A DNA stretch of 64,000 nucleotides from Erwinia rhapontici. Its GTDB lineage: Bacteria > Pseudomonadota > Gammaproteobacteria > Enterobacterales > Enterobacteriaceae. Positions within the stretch are counted from its first letter, which is position 1; each line of letters opens with the position of its first letter. Positions 27,556-38,646 of this stretch are shown one piece after another. The stretch is taken from the NCBI RefSeq assembly GCF_012271765.1, contig NZ_VRKO01000018.1, positions 124,001-188,000 of the forward strand, given 5' to 3'. Below the pieces are notes generated by a model, which was given only the letters and a program-made list of their open reading frames with translations, was not told the DNA's origin and searched no databases. Made by a program: the position numbers and the translations under genes.

Positions 27556-28476
27556 TTACTTGTAGCGAATGGCGGGGTTGATCGCGGCATACAGCATATC
27601 GACCACCAGGTTAATCAAGATAAACTCCAGCGAAAACAGCAGCACTTCGGCCTGAATAACCGGGTAATCACGCATTTCCACCGAATCCACCAGCAGCCGC
27701 CCCAGCCCTGGCCAGTTAAACACCACCTCGACCACGATGGAGCCCCCCAGCAGGAAGCCAAATTGCAGGCCCATCATCGTGACCACCGGGATCATCGCAT
27801 TGCGCAGGCCGTGTTTGATCACCACCACCGATTCACGCACGCCCTTAGCGCGTGCGGTACGCATATAGTCTTCCTGCATCACCTCAACGAAAGAGGCTCG
27901 GGTAAAGCGTGCCATCACCGCCGCTACGGCAGCGCCGAGGGTAATGGAGGGTAAAATATAGTGTTGCCAGCTATCGGCGCCGACGGTCGGCAGCCAGCCA
28001 AGCTCCACGGAAAAAACCTGCATCAGCAGGATGCCCAGCGCAAACGCCGGGAAAGAGATCCCTGAAACCGCCAGCGTCATCCCCAGCCTGTCCGGCCAGC
28101 GGTTGCGCCATACGGCAGAGACAATGCCAATGGCCATACCAAAAATCACTGACCACACCATGCTGCTCAGGGTCAGCCACAGCGTCGGCAGAAAGCGTTG
28201 GGCGATCTCTTCCGAGACCGGGCGTTTCGACACCATCGAGATGCCAAAATCCCCGCGCACGGCATGGGTGATGTACTGCCAGAACTGCTGCGGCAAAGGC
28301 AAATCCAGCCCCAGTTGCTGGCGCACCATCGCCACCACATCGGCATCGGCTTCGCGCCCGGCAATCAGTCGCGCCGGATCGCCGGGCAGCAGGTGAACAA
28401 ACAGGAACACCAGCACCGCCACGATCAGCAGCGTGGGGATCAGCCCCAGTAAGCGTTTGAGAAAATAGTTAAGCAT
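27556..28476 (-). CDS. gsiC: Glutathione ABC transporter permease GsiC
   Basis: 306 residues, the E. coli length, of the DppB/OppB permease type: N-terminal [17 protein letters not shown], six helices, and the loop [12 protein letters not shown] that couples to the ATPase. It pairs with GsiD. It lies 41 bases after gsiB. Confidence 0.94.
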   Translation of the reverse strand: MLNYFLKRLLGLIPTLLIVAVLVFLFVHLLPGDPARLIAGREADADVVAMVRQQLGLDLPLPQQFWQYITHAVRGDFGISMVSKRPVSEEIAQRFLPTLWLTLSSMVWSVIFGMAIGIVSAVWRNRWPDRLGMTLAVSGISFPAFALGILLMQVFSVELGWLPTVGADSWQHYILPSITLGAAVAAVMARFTRASFVEVMQEDYMRTARAKGVRESVVVIKHGLRNAMIPVVTMMGLQFGFLLGGSIVVEVVFNWPGLGRLLVDSVEMRDYPVIQAEVLLFSLEFILINLVVDMLYAAINPAIRYK

Positions 28477-28517
28477 CTTGTACCCTGCGCCTCCCTGACG
28501 GGAGGCGCGTTAGTCCA

Positions 28518-30056
28518 TTACTTCAGGTCAGCATCGTCAAAGCTGAACGAGGTATCCGGCATCACATAGAACCCGGTCAGGTTTTTGGTGTTCGCCGAAA
28601 CCAGCTTTTCCACAACCAGCGGTGCCCACGGCTGATCTTTCCAGATACGGTCCTGCGCATCTTTGTACAGCGCGGCTTTTTTCTCGCCATCAGTCGTATT
28701 CAGCGCATCAGCCAGATCTTTATCCACCTGTGTGTTGCTGTAGAAAGCGGTGTTAAAGATGGTTGGCGGCCAGGACTGCGTGGCGAACAGCGGCGTTAAG
28801 GCCCAGTTGGCTTCCCCGGTAGAGGCAGACCAGCCAGTGTAGAACATGCGCACGCCGCTCTCTTTCTGGCCTTTATCTTCAACCTGTGCCGCACGCTGAC
28901 CGGCATCCATCGCCGTCAGTTCCACTTTGATGCCCACCTGTGCCAGCTGCTGCTGGGTGAATTGCAACACCTTCTGCGCAGTGCTGTGATTATGCGAAGA
29001 CCACAGTGCGGTAGTAAAGCCGTTCGGATAGCCCGCTTCCTTCAACAGTTCACGCGCTTTAGCCGGGTTGTATTCCGGGGCCGGGTAGCTTTGTGAGTAC
29101 TGGATCGACGGCGGTACAATACCGGTTGCCGGGGTGGCATAACCGGCGAAGGCCACTTTCGCCAGCGCCTCACGGTTAATCGCGTAGTTGATCGCTTCAC
29201 GCACTTTCGGGTTATCAAACGGCTTCTGCGTCACGTTAAAGCTGATGTAACGCTGCATGATCGATGGCGAGGTCACCAGATCCAGTTTGCTGTTTTTCTC
29301 CAGCAGTTTCGCCTGCTCAAACGGGATAGGGAAAGCAAAGTTGGCTTCGCCCGTTTGCAGCATCGCGGAACGGGTGTTGTTATCCACGACCGGGCGCCAG
29401 GTAATGCTGTCCAGCTTCGGATAGCCCGCTTTCCAGTAACCCGCAAACTTCTTCACTTTCACAAAATCAGTCTGATTCCAGGTGACGAACTCGTAAGGAC
29501 CGGTGCCGACCGGGTGGAAGCCGATATCCTTACCGTATTTCTTCAGCGCATCCGGGGAGATCATCGCCGCTGCCGGGCTAGCCAGGGTGTTGATAAAGGC
29601 AGAGAACGGTTGCTTAAGCGTGATTTTTACCGTGTTAGCGTCCACCACTTCGGTGCTGGCGATGGTTTTAAACAGGTTATACCGCTTGAGATGATTGTCC
29701 GGGTTACTGGCACGGTCGAGGTTGGCTTTTACCGCTTCAGCATTAAACGGGGTGCCATCCTGGAAGTTAACACCGGTTTTTAGTTTGATGGTATAGCTCA
29801 GTCCATCCGGGCTGGCCTGGTAACTTTCTGCCAGCACGTTTTCCAGCTTCATCTCTTTATCAAAGCCAAACAACCCCTGATAAAACGACTTTGCCACGGC
29901 CTGCGACAGCGTGTCATTCGCGTCGTACGGGTCCAGGGTGGTGAAGTTTGAGGCGACTGCAATGGTGACATCTTTCGCCGCCCAGGCAGGCAGTGCAACA
30001 ACGCTGCCGAGCAGTCCAGCAGTTAACAGCAATTTACGCGTGTAGTGATTCATCAT
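28518..30056 (-). CDS. gsiB: Glutathione-binding periplasmic protein GsiB
   Basis: 512 residues, the E. coli length. A signal peptide of about 26 residues ends PAWA, then [22 protein letters not shown], the start of a family 5 peptide-binding protein. It delivers glutathione to GsiCD. Sequence similarity to E. coli is high over the whole length. AAGGGA precedes ATGATG, either of which may start the protein. Confidence 0.94.
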   Translation of the reverse strand: MMNHYTRKLLLTAGLLGSVVALPAWAAKDVTIAVASNFTTLDPYDANDTLSQAVAKSFYQGLFGFDKEMKLENVLAESYQASPDGLSYTIKLKTGVNFQDGTPFNAEAVKANLDRASNPDNHLKRYNLFKTIASTEVVDANTVKITLKQPFSAFINTLASPAAAMISPDALKKYGKDIGFHPVGTGPYEFVTWNQTDFVKVKKFAGYWKAGYPKLDSITWRPVVDNNTRSAMLQTGEANFAFPIPFEQAKLLEKNSKLDLVTSPSIMQRYISFNVTQKPFDNPKVREAINYAINREALAKVAFAGYATPATGIVPPSIQYSQSYPAPEYNPAKARELLKEAGYPNGFTTALWSSHNHSTAQKVLQFTQQQLAQVGIKVELTAMDAGQRAAQVEDKGQKESGVRMFYTGWSASTGEANWALTPLFATQSWPPTIFNTAFYSNTQVDKDLADALNTTDGEKKAALYKDAQDRIWKDQPWAPLVVEKLVSANTKNLTGFYVMPDTSFSFDDADLK

Positions 30057-30096
30057 GTCATCCCTTATTGTCGTTCTACTCTGGAGTAAACAGGTT

Positions 30097-31947
30097 CTAG
30101 CTGCGATTTATGGCATGGCGCGCCACGTAATGCCCGGCGCTCACCTCTACCAGCGGTGCCACATCCGGCTCATCACCGAGGGCGTGGATTGGGCTGGGTA
30201 TTTCATCAACGAGCAGTGCGCGTTCACGTCTCCGGTGCGCAGGGTCGGCCACCGGTACAGCGGCCATCAGCTTACGGGTGTAAGGATGCTGGGGATGTTC
30301 GAACACCGCCTGGCGCGGACCGATTTCCACAATCTGCCCAAGGAACATCACCGCCACACGGTGGCTGATTCGTTCCACCACCGCCATATCGTGCGAGATA
30401 AACAGAAACGCAATGCCAAATTCACGCTGCAAATCGAGCATCAAATTAATAATCTGTGCCTGGATCGACACATCCAGCGCGGAAACCGCTTCATCGGCGA
30501 TCACGACTTTCGGATTAAGCGCCAGCGCGCGGGCAATACAGATGCGTTGTCGCTGCCCGCCGGAAAATTCATGGGGATAGCGCTGGGCGTGTTCAGGCAG
30601 CAGGCCGACGCGCTCTAACAGGGCGGCCACGCGCTGCTCGGCCTCCCGCCCACGGGCAATGCCGTGCACCAGCAGCGGTTCCATGATCGAAAACCCCACC
30701 GTCAGGCGCGGGTCGAGCGACGCATAAGGGTCCTGGAAAATAAACTGAATATCACGTCGCAGATGCGACAGCGCGCTCCCTGCAAGATTATCGATGCGCT
30801 GGCCGTTGAAGGTGATGCTGCCGCCCTGGCTTTCAACCAGCCGCAGCAGCGAACGCCCGGTGGTGGACTTGCCGCAGCCGGACTCTCCCACCAGCGCCAG
30901 CGTTTCGCCGGGGCGCAGATCAAAGCTCACCTTCTCCACCGCATGCACACGCCGCTGTACCCGGTTGAGCAGGCCGCCACGAATATCAAAACGCGTCACC
31001 AGGTCGCGCACCTGAAGAATCGGCGTATCCTGCGGGTTTACCGTATCCTGCGGCTGCTCTGCCACGGATTCACCTTCACTGACCAACGGGAATTTGGCTG
31101 GCCAGTGACGCCCGGTCATCGCCCCCAGTTTCGGTACGGCTGCCAGCAGCGCACGCGTATAGGGCTGTTGAGGGTGACTGAAGATCGCCTCGACGCTGCC
31201 GGTTTCCACCACATCACCGCGATACATGACCTGAACGCGGTCGGCCATCTCGGCCACCACGCCCATATCGTGAGTGATAAAGATCACCCCCATTTGCATC
31301 TCTTTTTGCAGCACGCGGATCAGCTGGAGTATTTGTGCCTGAATGGTCACATCCAGCGCGGTAGTGGGTTCATCGGCAATCAACAGCGCAGGACGGCAGG
31401 AGAGCGCCATCGCGATCATCACACGCTGACGCATCCCGCCAGAAAGCTGATGCGGATAGCGCGCCAGCACATTTTTTGCTTCAGGGATACGCACGAGGTC
31501 GAGCATCCGCTGCGCCTCGGCCAGGGCCCCGGCGTGGTTTTTGCCCTGATGGAGACGAATGGATTCGGCAATCTGCTCACCCACCGGGAATACCGGGTTC
31601 AGCGAGGTCATCGGCTCCTGGAAAATCATCGCCATATCGGCACCGCGCAGGGTGCGCAACTGCGACGGCGACTGTGTGGCCAGATTGACCAACTGATGAT
31701 TGCGACGACGTAGCCACATCTCCCCGTTGTCAATTTGCCCGCCGCCCTGCTCCACCAGCCGCATCAGGGCCAGAGAGGTGACCGATTTACCGGAACCGGA
31801 CTCACCAACAATCGCCAGTGTTTCGCCACGGCGGACCTCCAGTGACAGGTTATTGACGGCCTGAATACGCTGGCCTTCATGCTGGAAGCTGACGCTGAGG
31901 TCGCTTACCGACAGCACCACATCATCCTGATGGGGTAACTCACTCAT
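30097..31947 (-). CDS. gsiA: Glutathione ABC transporter ATP-binding protein GsiA
   Basis: 616 residues (E. coli 623): two fused ATPase domains. Domain 1 has Walker A GESGSGKS and signature LSGGMRQR; domain 2 has GESGCGKS and FSGGQRQR; both have the C-terminal oligopeptide-transporter extension. It powers GsiCD. Its ATG overlaps the iaaA stop by one base. Confidence 0.94.
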   Translation of the reverse strand: MSELPHQDDVVLSVSDLSVSFQHEGQRIQAVNNLSLEVRRGETLAIVGESGSGKSVTSLALMRLVEQGGGQIDNGEMWLRRRNHQLVNLATQSPSQLRTLRGADMAMIFQEPMTSLNPVFPVGEQIAESIRLHQGKNHAGALAEAQRMLDLVRIPEAKNVLARYPHQLSGGMRQRVMIAMALSCRPALLIADEPTTALDVTIQAQILQLIRVLQKEMQMGVIFITHDMGVVAEMADRVQVMYRGDVVETGSVEAIFSHPQQPYTRALLAAVPKLGAMTGRHWPAKFPLVSEGESVAEQPQDTVNPQDTPILQVRDLVTRFDIRGGLLNRVQRRVHAVEKVSFDLRPGETLALVGESGCGKSTTGRSLLRLVESQGGSITFNGQRIDNLAGSALSHLRRDIQFIFQDPYASLDPRLTVGFSIMEPLLVHGIARGREAEQRVAALLERVGLLPEHAQRYPHEFSGGQRQRICIARALALNPKVVIADEAVSALDVSIQAQIINLMLDLQREFGIAFLFISHDMAVVERISHRVAVMFLGQIVEIGPRQAVFEHPQHPYTRKLMAAVPVADPAHRRRERALLVDEIPSPIHALGDEPDVAPLVEVSAGHYVARHAINRS

Positions 31948-32903
31948 CAGGGCTCCTCCCGATAAATGGCGACCACTGGCCGTTCACCCACCACGGCATA
32001 AGCGCGATACATGCCTTCGCTGTTAAACGGCAGCACCACGTTGCCAGCAGCGTCGATAGCAATCAGCCCACCGCTGCCGCCCAGTGCGGGAATGTTTTCG
32101 TGGATCACTTTGTCACTGGCCTGTTGTAACGACAGACCGCCGTACGTCATCAGTGCGGCGATATCATAGGCCGCCAGCGTGCGCATAAATACTTCCCCGG
32201 TGCCCGTACAGGAGACGGCCACGCTGTCGCTGGCGTAGCATCCTGCGCCGGGTAAGGGGGAGTCACCGACACGACCCACCTGCTTGTTAGTCATGCCGCC
32301 CGTAGAGGTTGCCGCTGCAAGATTGCCCGCCTGGTCGAGGGCAACCGCCCCCACCGTGCCAAACTTGCGATCAGGATCCAGCGGTTCGCCGGACGCATCA
32401 CCATCGTGATCCAACAGAGTTTGTTGTGTGGCGATGGCGCGCTCAAGCTGTGCACGGCGCTCTGGCGTGGAGAAAAACGCATTTTCGACCATTTCGAGGC
32501 CATGTGATGCCGCAAACGATTCCGCACCCTGGCCGATAAACAACACATGAGGACTGTTTTCCAGCACCGTGCGTGCCGCCAGCACCGGATTACGCACGCG
32601 GGTAACACCCGCCACAGCCCCGGCTTCTCGCGTGCGGCCATCCATGACGCTGGCATCCAGCTCATGCGTGCCTTCATGCGTAAAGACTGAGCCGACCCCG
32701 GCATTAAACAGTGAACACTCTTCCAGCTGGCGCACTGCCTCGGTCACCACATCCAGTGCACTGCACCCCGCCGCCAGCAATGCCTGCCCGCTGGCAACGA
32801 TCTGCAACAGCGCCTGGCGATAGAGCAGCTCTTTCTCTGCATCCATGCTGGCACGCGCGATAGCTCCTGCACCACCGTGAATTGCAATCGTCGCTATGGC
32901 CAT
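31947..32903 (-). CDS. iaaA: Isoaspartyl peptidase / L-asparaginase IaaA
   Basis: 318 residues (E. coli 321) of the N-terminal nucleophile hydrolase family. The precursor splits itself before T183 in [10 protein letters not shown], making the new catalytic threonine. It removes beta-linked aspartyl residues and hydrolyses asparagine. It leads the gsi operon, so imported peptides and their degradation are linked. It is divergent to moeA across about 260 bases. Confidence 0.94.
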   Translation of the reverse strand: MAIATIAIHGGAGAIARASMDAEKELLYRQALLQIVASGQALLAAGCSALDVVTEAVRQLEECSLFNAGVGSVFTHEGTHELDASVMDGRTREAGAVAGVTRVRNPVLAARTVLENSPHVLFIGQGAESFAASHGLEMVENAFFSTPERRAQLERAIATQQTLLDHDGDASGEPLDPDRKFGTVGAVALDQAGNLAAATSTGGMTNKQVGRVGDSPLPGAGCYASDSVAVSCTGTGEVFMRTLAAYDIAALMTYGGLSLQQASDKVIHENIPALGGSGGLIAIDAAGNVVLPFNSEGMYRAYAVVGERPVVAIYREEP

Positions 32904-33164
32904 AATTCATTTTACCCTGTGTGCCAAATCAGCATGAAAAACACTGAGTTAGAATATATTTGTCGAAAAAAAGCAGTTTTTGACTATAGGCAGGCAATAT
33001 AGCGATGTAAAGCAGAAAGTTCGCACCCTGATAATAACCATTAATTCTAAGATAAACTTTATAGACGGTTATGGCTTACGCAGGCGGGCAAACGTGACCC
33101 TGCGACCGATTCACGCCATAATGATCCCATCAGTTTTTTGCCCGAATCCTGGAGAAATAACTCA

Positions 33165-34400
33165 ATGGAAGCTTTCACTGCGGGGTTAATCTCGCTTGAT
33201 GATGCAATCAGCACGTTGCTGGCGCGCGTGATCCCTGTTCAGCAACATGACACCGTGGCTTTACCGGATGCCGCTGGCCGTATTACCGCCAACGCGGTGA
33301 TCTCCCCCATCGATGTGCCCCCGTTCGACAATTCCGCCATGGACGGTTATGCCCTGCGCATGGCCGATCTCACCGCGGGATGCGCGCTGCCCGTGGCGGG
33401 GAGAGCTTTTGCCGGTAGCCCGTTCAATGGCAACTGGCCTGCCGGGACCTGCATTCGAATTATGACCGGTGCGCCGCTGCCTGTGGGCTGTGACGCGGTA
33501 GTGATGCAGGAACAGACTGAGCAGGAAGGTGAGACCATCCGCATCACTGCCGACGTCAGTGCCGGGCAAAATATCCGCCGGGTGGGTGAAGATATCCGCC
33601 AGGGAACCCAGGTACTGGAGGCGGGAATAAAACTGGGTGCGGCCGAACTGCCGCTGCTCGCCTCGCTGGGCATTGCCCAGGTCGCGGTGCTGCGTAAGCT
33701 ACGGGTTGCCCTGTTCTCCACCGGCGATGAGTTACAGCCGGTGGGTCAGCCGCTGGCTGCGGGCCAGATATACGATACTAACCGCTTCGCCGTGCAGCTG
33801 ATGCTGAACAAACTCGGCTGCGAGGTGATCGATCTCGGGATTATCCGTGATGACCCGGCTGCGCTGCGTGCTGCCTTTATTGAGGCCGATAGTCGTGCGG
33901 ATGTGGTGATCAGCAGCGGCGGCGTATCGGTGGGTGCAGCGGATTACACCCGGCAGATGCTGGAAGAACTGGGTGAAATCGGCTTCTGGAAGCTGGCAAT
34001 GAAACCCGGTAAGCCCTTTGCTTTCGGTCGCCTGCCGAACAGCTGGTTCTGCGGTCTGCCTGGCAATCCGGTCTCGGCGGTGGTGACCTTTTACCAGCTG
34101 GTGCAGCCATTACTGGCGAAGCTGACGGGGCAGGCAGGCCCGGCATTGCCGCCACGTCAGCGGGTGCGGAGCGCCAGCTTTCTCAAGAAATCCCCCGGCC
34201 GCCTCGACTTTCAGCGCGGTATTTTGCAGCGTAATGGGCAAGGCGAGCTGGAGGTAGCCACCACCGGCCATCAGGGCTCACATATCTTCAGTTCCTTCCA
34301 ACAGGCTAACTGCTTTATTGTTCTGGAACGGGATCGCGGCAACGTCGACGTGGGAGAATGGGTGGAAGTCGAACCGTTCAATTCCCTGTTGGAAGGCTGA
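33165..34400 (+). CDS. moeA: Molybdopterin molybdenumtransferase MoeA
   Basis: 411 residues from ATG 33165 (GGAG 9-10 bases upstream), the E. coli length; an extension to 33138 is not supported. It inserts molybdate into adenylated molybdopterin. Visible motifs are NSAMDGYAL, the MoCF-binding SSGGVSVG and [10 protein letters not shown], and [10 protein letters not shown]. moeB follows after one base. Confidence 0.95.
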   Translation: MEAFTAGLISLDDAISTLLARVIPVQQHDTVALPDAAGRITANAVISPIDVPPFDNSAMDGYALRMADLTAGCALPVAGRAFAGSPFNGNWPAGTCIRIMTGAPLPVGCDAVVMQEQTEQEGETIRITADVSAGQNIRRVGEDIRQGTQVLEAGIKLGAAELPLLASLGIAQVAVLRKLRVALFSTGDELQPVGQPLAAGQIYDTNRFAVQLMLNKLGCEVIDLGIIRDDPAALRAAFIEADSRADVVISSGGVSVGAADYTRQMLEELGEIGFWKLAMKPGKPFAFGRLPNSWFCGLPGNPVSAVVTFYQLVQPLLAKLTGQAGPALPPRQRVRSASFLKKSPGRLDFQRGILQRNGQGELEVATTGHQGSHIFSSFQQANCFIVLERDRGNVDVGEWVEVEPFNSLLEG

Positions 34401-34401
34401 T

Positions 34402-35172
34402 ATGTTCCCCGAACTGAATGATGAAGAGATGCTGCGCTACAATCGCCAGATCGTGCTGCGCGGCTTCGATTTTGACGGACAGGAGCGACTGAAGGCTGCC
34501 CGGGTGCTGGTGGTCGGGCTGGGCGGGCTGGGCTGTAGCGCCAGCCAGTACCTCGCTTCGGCCGGTGTGGGTCATCTGACACTGCTCGATTTCGACCACG
34601 TGTCGGTGTCGAATCTGCAACGTCAAATCCTGCACGGCGAAGCGCAGGTCGGTATGGCAAAGGTGGACTCAGCACGTCTGCGGCTGGCGGCCATCAATTC
34701 CCTGATATCCCTTGAGGCCATCAACGACCGGCTGGACGATCAACCGCTGGGCGATCAGATCGCCGCGCATCACCTGGTGGTGGACTGTTGCGATAACCTG
34801 GAAACGCGTGAACAGCTCAACCGGTTGTGCCATGCGCGCAAAATTCCGCTGGTATCCGGTGCGGCGATCCGCATGGAAGGCCAGATCAGCGTCTTCACCT
34901 GGGGCCACGATGAACCCTGTTACCGCTGCGTTAGCCGCCTGTTTGGTACAGCGACCCTGAGCTGTGTGGAAGCGGGTGTGATGGCGCCATTGGTGGGCGT
35001 GATCGGTTCATTGCAAGCGATGGAGGCGATCCGTGTCCTGACCCAATACGGCAGCCCGGTGGCAGGGAAACTGCTGTTGTATGACGCAATGACCTTGCAG
35101 TTCCGAAGTATGACGCTGGCTAAAGATCCGGATTGTGAAGTCTGTGGCATCGTCAAGCAGCACTATAGTTAG
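34402..35172 (+). CDS. moeB: Molybdopterin-synthase adenylyltransferase MoeB
   Basis: 256 residues from ATG 34402 (E. coli 249), coupled to moeA. The E1-like nucleotide-binding motif GLGGLGCSASQYLASAG and the Zn site formed by CYRC and CEVC are present. It adenylates the C-terminus of MoaD so that it can receive sulfur. The C-terminus is a few residues longer than in E. coli. Confidence 0.95.
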   Translation: MFPELNDEEMLRYNRQIVLRGFDFDGQERLKAARVLVVGLGGLGCSASQYLASAGVGHLTLLDFDHVSVSNLQRQILHGEAQVGMAKVDSARLRLAAINSLISLEAINDRLDDQPLGDQIAAHHLVVDCCDNLETREQLNRLCHARKIPLVSGAAIRMEGQISVFTWGHDEPCYRCVSRLFGTATLSCVEAGVMAPLVGVIGSLQAMEAIRVLTQYGSPVAGKLLLYDAMTLQFRSMTLAKDPDCEVCGIVKQHYS

Positions 35173-35208
35173 GGGAGATGCCTGGATGCGTAAAGGATTG
35201 ATTAGCAC

Positions 35209-36771
35209 ATGACTGATGAGCAAAGTGGGATAAGCGCGAGTGAAAAATCATCATTGCGCCAGATGATGATTATTTTTCTATTGGTGATTGTCACAGCGGT
35301 GATTGCGATTAACAGCTGGATTGTGTGGAGCTCGTGGAACCGCATGATTTCCACCTCGAAGGATGATGCGCGTAATCTCTCCCAGTCCCTTTCCCGCCAG
35401 GCGGAAGATACCTTCTTACAGGTTGATCTGACATTACAGGATCTGCGTGACCGCATATCTCTGATCGGCCTGCGCGACGATCAGACCGAGTACCTGCGTG
35501 AGATCCTGACCAATCGTAAAGCCAGTCTGCCACAGTTGCATGGTCTGTTTATCTTTGACGCCCAGGGCCGCTGGCTGGTGACCTCAGATGGCAATATCCC
35601 CAAACGTGCCAATAATAGCGACCGCGAATATTATCTTTATCACCAGCAGAACAGCAGCACGCAGGTGCACATTGGCAAAGTGATCCGCAGCAGAACGACC
35701 GGGGATCTCATTATCCCAGTGTCCATGCGCCTGGATAATTACGATGGTTCTTTTCGGGGTGTGCTGCTGGCCAGCGTCAGGCTGAGCTACTTCAAGCAGG
35801 CGTACAGCTACTACAACCTCGGCCAGCACGATGTGCTGGCGCTGATGCTGAAAGACGGCACAATTCTGTACGTTCGTCCTTTCTCCGATGACACCATTAA
35901 TCGCAATATTGCCGGCGGCCCGCTGTTTACCAGCCTGCTCAAAAATGCGACCAGCGGTACCGCCATTTATGGCTCTACGCTGGATGGCATCGAACGGGTG
36001 TTTGGTTACTCCAGCCTGAAACGGTATCCGCTGGTTGTGGCCGCAGGCTACGACAAAAACCATCTGCTGGAAGTGTGGTTCTCCGATATCAGCATCTTTA
36101 TTACGCTCTGCAGCATTCTGCTGCTGGTGATCGCCCTGCTCGGATTCCTGGTGCTGCGCCATATTTCACTTAACCTGAAAAATCAGCAGGAGCTGTCCCT
36201 GGTGCGCGACAGGCTGACCTCAATGAACCGGACTCTGCAGACGCTGGCGCTGGTGGACAGCCTGACCGGGTTAGCTAACCGGCGGCAGTTTGATCTCTAT
36301 CTGCAGCGCAGTGCGGAACGGTCGGTAAAACTGCACAGTCCGCTGGCGCTGCTGATGATAGATGTCGACAACTTCAAGCTGTTTAATGATAGCTACGGGC
36401 ATCTGGCAGGTGATGACTGCCTGAAACAGGTGGGTGATACGCTGGCGCATTTACCGCGCAGACCCGAGGATCTGGTTGCGCGCTATGGGGGGGAAGAGTT
36501 TGCGGTGGTGATGCCAGGGGCGGATCGTGCTGCCGCGCTGCGCTTTGCTCATCAGGCCATCGCGGCCATCGCCAACCTTGCTATTCCTCATCAGCATGCC
36601 GAAAAAACGGGGAATGTGGTCACCATCAGCGTGGGAGTGCATGTGGTAAACGCAGAACGCAATGTTGATATCAGTCTGGCACTGATTGCGGAGGCGGATA
36701 AAGCGCTTTATGCAGCGAAAAAGGCGGGGAAAAACCGGGTAGCGGAAAATCAATCTGAGGCAGAGACCTGA
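35209..36771 (+). CDS. Membrane-bound diguanylate cyclase with extracellular sensor domain
   Basis: 520 residues. Transmembrane helix 1 is at about 20-42, followed by a periplasmic double-Cache-like domain to about residue 290, a second helix near 295-318, a short coiled linker, and a GGDEF domain. The active-site motif is GGEEF at 427-431 and the product-inhibition motif RPED at 418-421 is exactly five residues before it, so both catalysis and feedback inhibition appear intact. It makes cyclic di-GMP. The ligand of the Cache domain is unknown. It starts 36 bases after moeB and might be cotranscribed. Confidence 0.88.
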   Translation: MTDEQSGISASEKSSLRQMMIIFLLVIVTAVIAINSWIVWSSWNRMISTSKDDARNLSQSLSRQAEDTFLQVDLTLQDLRDRISLIGLRDDQTEYLREILTNRKASLPQLHGLFIFDAQGRWLVTSDGNIPKRANNSDREYYLYHQQNSSTQVHIGKVIRSRTTGDLIIPVSMRLDNYDGSFRGVLLASVRLSYFKQAYSYYNLGQHDVLALMLKDGTILYVRPFSDDTINRNIAGGPLFTSLLKNATSGTAIYGSTLDGIERVFGYSSLKRYPLVVAAGYDKNHLLEVWFSDISIFITLCSILLLVIALLGFLVLRHISLNLKNQQELSLVRDRLTSMNRTLQTLALVDSLTGLANRRQFDLYLQRSAERSVKLHSPLALLMIDVDNFKLFNDSYGHLAGDDCLKQVGDTLAHLPRRPEDLVARYGGEEFAVVMPGADRAAALRFAHQAIAAIANLAIPHQHAEKTGNVVTISVGVHVVNAERNVDISLALIAEADKALYAAKKAGKNRVAENQSEAET

Positions 36772-36793
36772 TAAATCGTGCTAACCCTGGCAC

Positions 36794-36905
36794 GGGTCGA
36801 CCGAAACAAATGGTCGACCCCTACGGGTTTGGCGTGGAGGTGACCGGAAAAATGGTCATCCCGTGCGGGTCTTCCTTAGGGGCTGACCTTCTGTTTCGGT
36901 CAGCC
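36794..36905. repeat. Three tandem stem-loops between the cyclase gene and ybiT
   Basis: Stem-loops with GGGTCGACC/GGTCGACCC followed by CTAC (36794-36824), GGTGACC/GGTCATCCC (about 36837-36862) and GGCTGACC/GGTCAGCC (36881-36905) lie one after another. The first shares the GTAGGGGTC...GACCC frame of the element at 2842-2865. The third matches 7248-7272. The region separates two convergent genes. Confidence 0.6.
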
Positions 36906-36920
36906 CGCAGCCACTGGGCC

Positions 36921-38513
36921 TTAAACGATACCCTGGCTACGCAGGTAATCTTCGTAGTCACCGGTAAAGTCGTTGATTTTGCCTGGTGTCATTTCAATCA
37001 CGCGGGTCGCCAGCGAACTGACGAATTCACGGTCGTGAGACACGAAGATCAACGTACCTTCGTACATTTCCAGCGCCATGTTCAGCGCTTCGATGGACTC
37101 CATATCAAGGTGGTTGGTTGGCTCATCCATGATCAGCACATTAGGCTTCTGCATCATCAGCTTACCAAACAGCATACGGCCCTTTTCACCACCGGACAGC
37201 ACCTTCGCAGGCTTCTTAATATCGTCCTGGCTGAACAGCAGGCGGCCGAGAATACCGCGTACGGCCTGCTCGTCATCACCGTCCTGCTTCCACTGGCTCA
37301 TCCAGTCAAACACGGTAAGGTCGTCGGCAAAGTCATGGGCATGGTCCTGCGCGTAGTAACCAATCTGCGCGTTTTCAGACCATTTCACCGTACCGTTTTC
37401 TGGCAGCAGTTCACCGATCAGGGTTTTCAGCAGCGTGGTTTTACCGATACCGTTTGGCCCCAGAATCGCCAGCTTTTCGCCCACTTCCAGCAGCATGTTG
37501 ACGTTCTTAAACAGGGGACCATTGTCGAAACCTTTGGTCACCGCTTCCAGTGTTAATGCGTTACGGAACAGCTTCTTGTCCTGCTCGAAACGGATAAACG
37601 GGTTCTGACGGCTGGAGGCTTTGACTTCGTCCAGCTTGATTTTATCAATCTGCTTGGCGCGTGACGTTGCCTGACGAGATTTAGAGGCGTTGGCGCTAAA
37701 ACGGCTCACGAAGGATTGCAGTTCGTTGATCTGCGCTTTCTTCTTGGCGTTATCCGACAGCAGACGCTCACGTGCCTGGGTGGCCGCGGTCATATACTCA
37801 TCGTAGTTACCCGGATAGACGCGCAGTTCGCCGTAATCCAGATCCGCCATGTGCGTACACACCATATTCAGGAAGTGACGGTCATGCGAAATGATGATCA
37901 TGGTGCTGTTACGCTCGTTCAGCACCTGCTCCAGCCAGCGAATAGTATCGATGTCCAGGTTGTTCGTTGGTTCGTCAAGCAGCAGAATTTCTGGGTTAGA
38001 GAACAGCGCCTGTGCCAACAGCACACGCAGTTTCCAGCCGGGAGCCACTTCGCTCATCGGGCCGTAATGCTGTTCCAGCGGAATCCCCACGCCCAGCAAC
38101 AGTTCACCAGCACGCGCTTCCGCAGTGTAGCCATCCATCTCGCCATACTTCTCTTCGAGATCGGCGACTTTGTAGCCGTCTTCTTCGCTCATTTCCGGCA
38201 GCGCATAGATCGCATCGCGCTTTTCTTTCACCGCCCACAGCTCGCCGTGACCCATGATCACAGTATCCAGCACCGAATACTGTTCAAAGGCGAACTGATC
38301 CTGGCGTAATTTACCCAGGCGTTCGTTCGGATCAAGAGCAACGTTGCCGCCAGAGGGCACCAGATCGCCGCCCAGAATTTTCATAAAGGTGGATTTGCCG
38401 CTGCCGTTGGCGCCAATCAGGCCATAGCGGTTGCCGCCGCCAAATTTGACAGAGATGTTTTCGAACAGCGGCTTACTGCCAAACTGCATGGTGACGTTGC
38501 TGGAAACTAGCAC
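36921..38513 (-). CDS. ybiT: ABC-F family ATPase YbiT
   Basis: 530 residues, the E. coli length. Two ATPase domains without membrane segments: Walker [10 protein letters not shown] and GPNGIGKTT, a degenerate first signature ([11 protein letters not shown]) and LSGGEKGRM in the second, with a basic linker around 240-310. ABC-F proteins act on ribosomes, relieving translation stalls. Confidence 0.93.
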   Translation of the reverse strand: MLVSSNVTMQFGSKPLFENISVKFGGGNRYGLIGANGSGKSTFMKILGGDLVPSGGNVALDPNERLGKLRQDQFAFEQYSVLDTVIMGHGELWAVKEKRDAIYALPEMSEEDGYKVADLEEKYGEMDGYTAEARAGELLLGVGIPLEQHYGPMSEVAPGWKLRVLLAQALFSNPEILLLDEPTNNLDIDTIRWLEQVLNERNSTMIIISHDRHFLNMVCTHMADLDYGELRVYPGNYDEYMTAATQARERLLSDNAKKKAQINELQSFVSRFSANASKSRQATSRAKQIDKIKLDEVKASSRQNPFIRFEQDKKLFRNALTLEAVTKGFDNGPLFKNVNMLLEVGEKLAILGPNGIGKTTLLKTLIGELLPENGTVKWSENAQIGYYAQDHAHDFADDLTVFDWMSQWKQDGDDEQAVRGILGRLLFSQDDIKKPAKVLSGGEKGRMLFGKLMMQKPNVLIMDEPTNHLDMESIEALNMALEMYEGTLIFVSHDREFVSSLATRVIEMTPGKINDFTGDYEDYLRSQGIV

Positions 38514-38616
38514 AGAGATAGCCTTTAATTTTTAATGTGAGTATGTGAGTCAGCGCGCATTATGCCAAAAAAAAGGCGCGGGGCATACAGCGGGAAATCC
38601 TGGAGAGGGGGAACAT

Positions 38617-38642
38617 CAGGGCCGGGAAGAAACCCGGCCCTG
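38617..38642 (-). terminator. GC-rich hairpin after the sugar porter gene
   Basis: A 10-bp perfect stem CAGGGCCGGG/CCCGGCCCTG with a 6-base loop sits 5 bases after the sugar porter stop. The T-run is missing, so it may stabilise the mRNA or act as a weak terminator. Confidence 0.45.
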
Positions 38643-38646
38643 GCGG

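Noticed and set aside
30664-31713. A 349-codon plus-strand open frame opposite gsiA
   Set aside because: It lies wholly within the conserved gsiA gene on the other strand and has no family resemblance; long shadow frames are common in GC-rich ABC genes.
32910-32940. Minus-strand TGGCACACAGGG upstream of iaaA-gsi as a sigma-54 promoter
   Set aside because: The -24 element TGGCAC is present but GTAA replaces TTGC at the -12 place, so the essential GC is missing.
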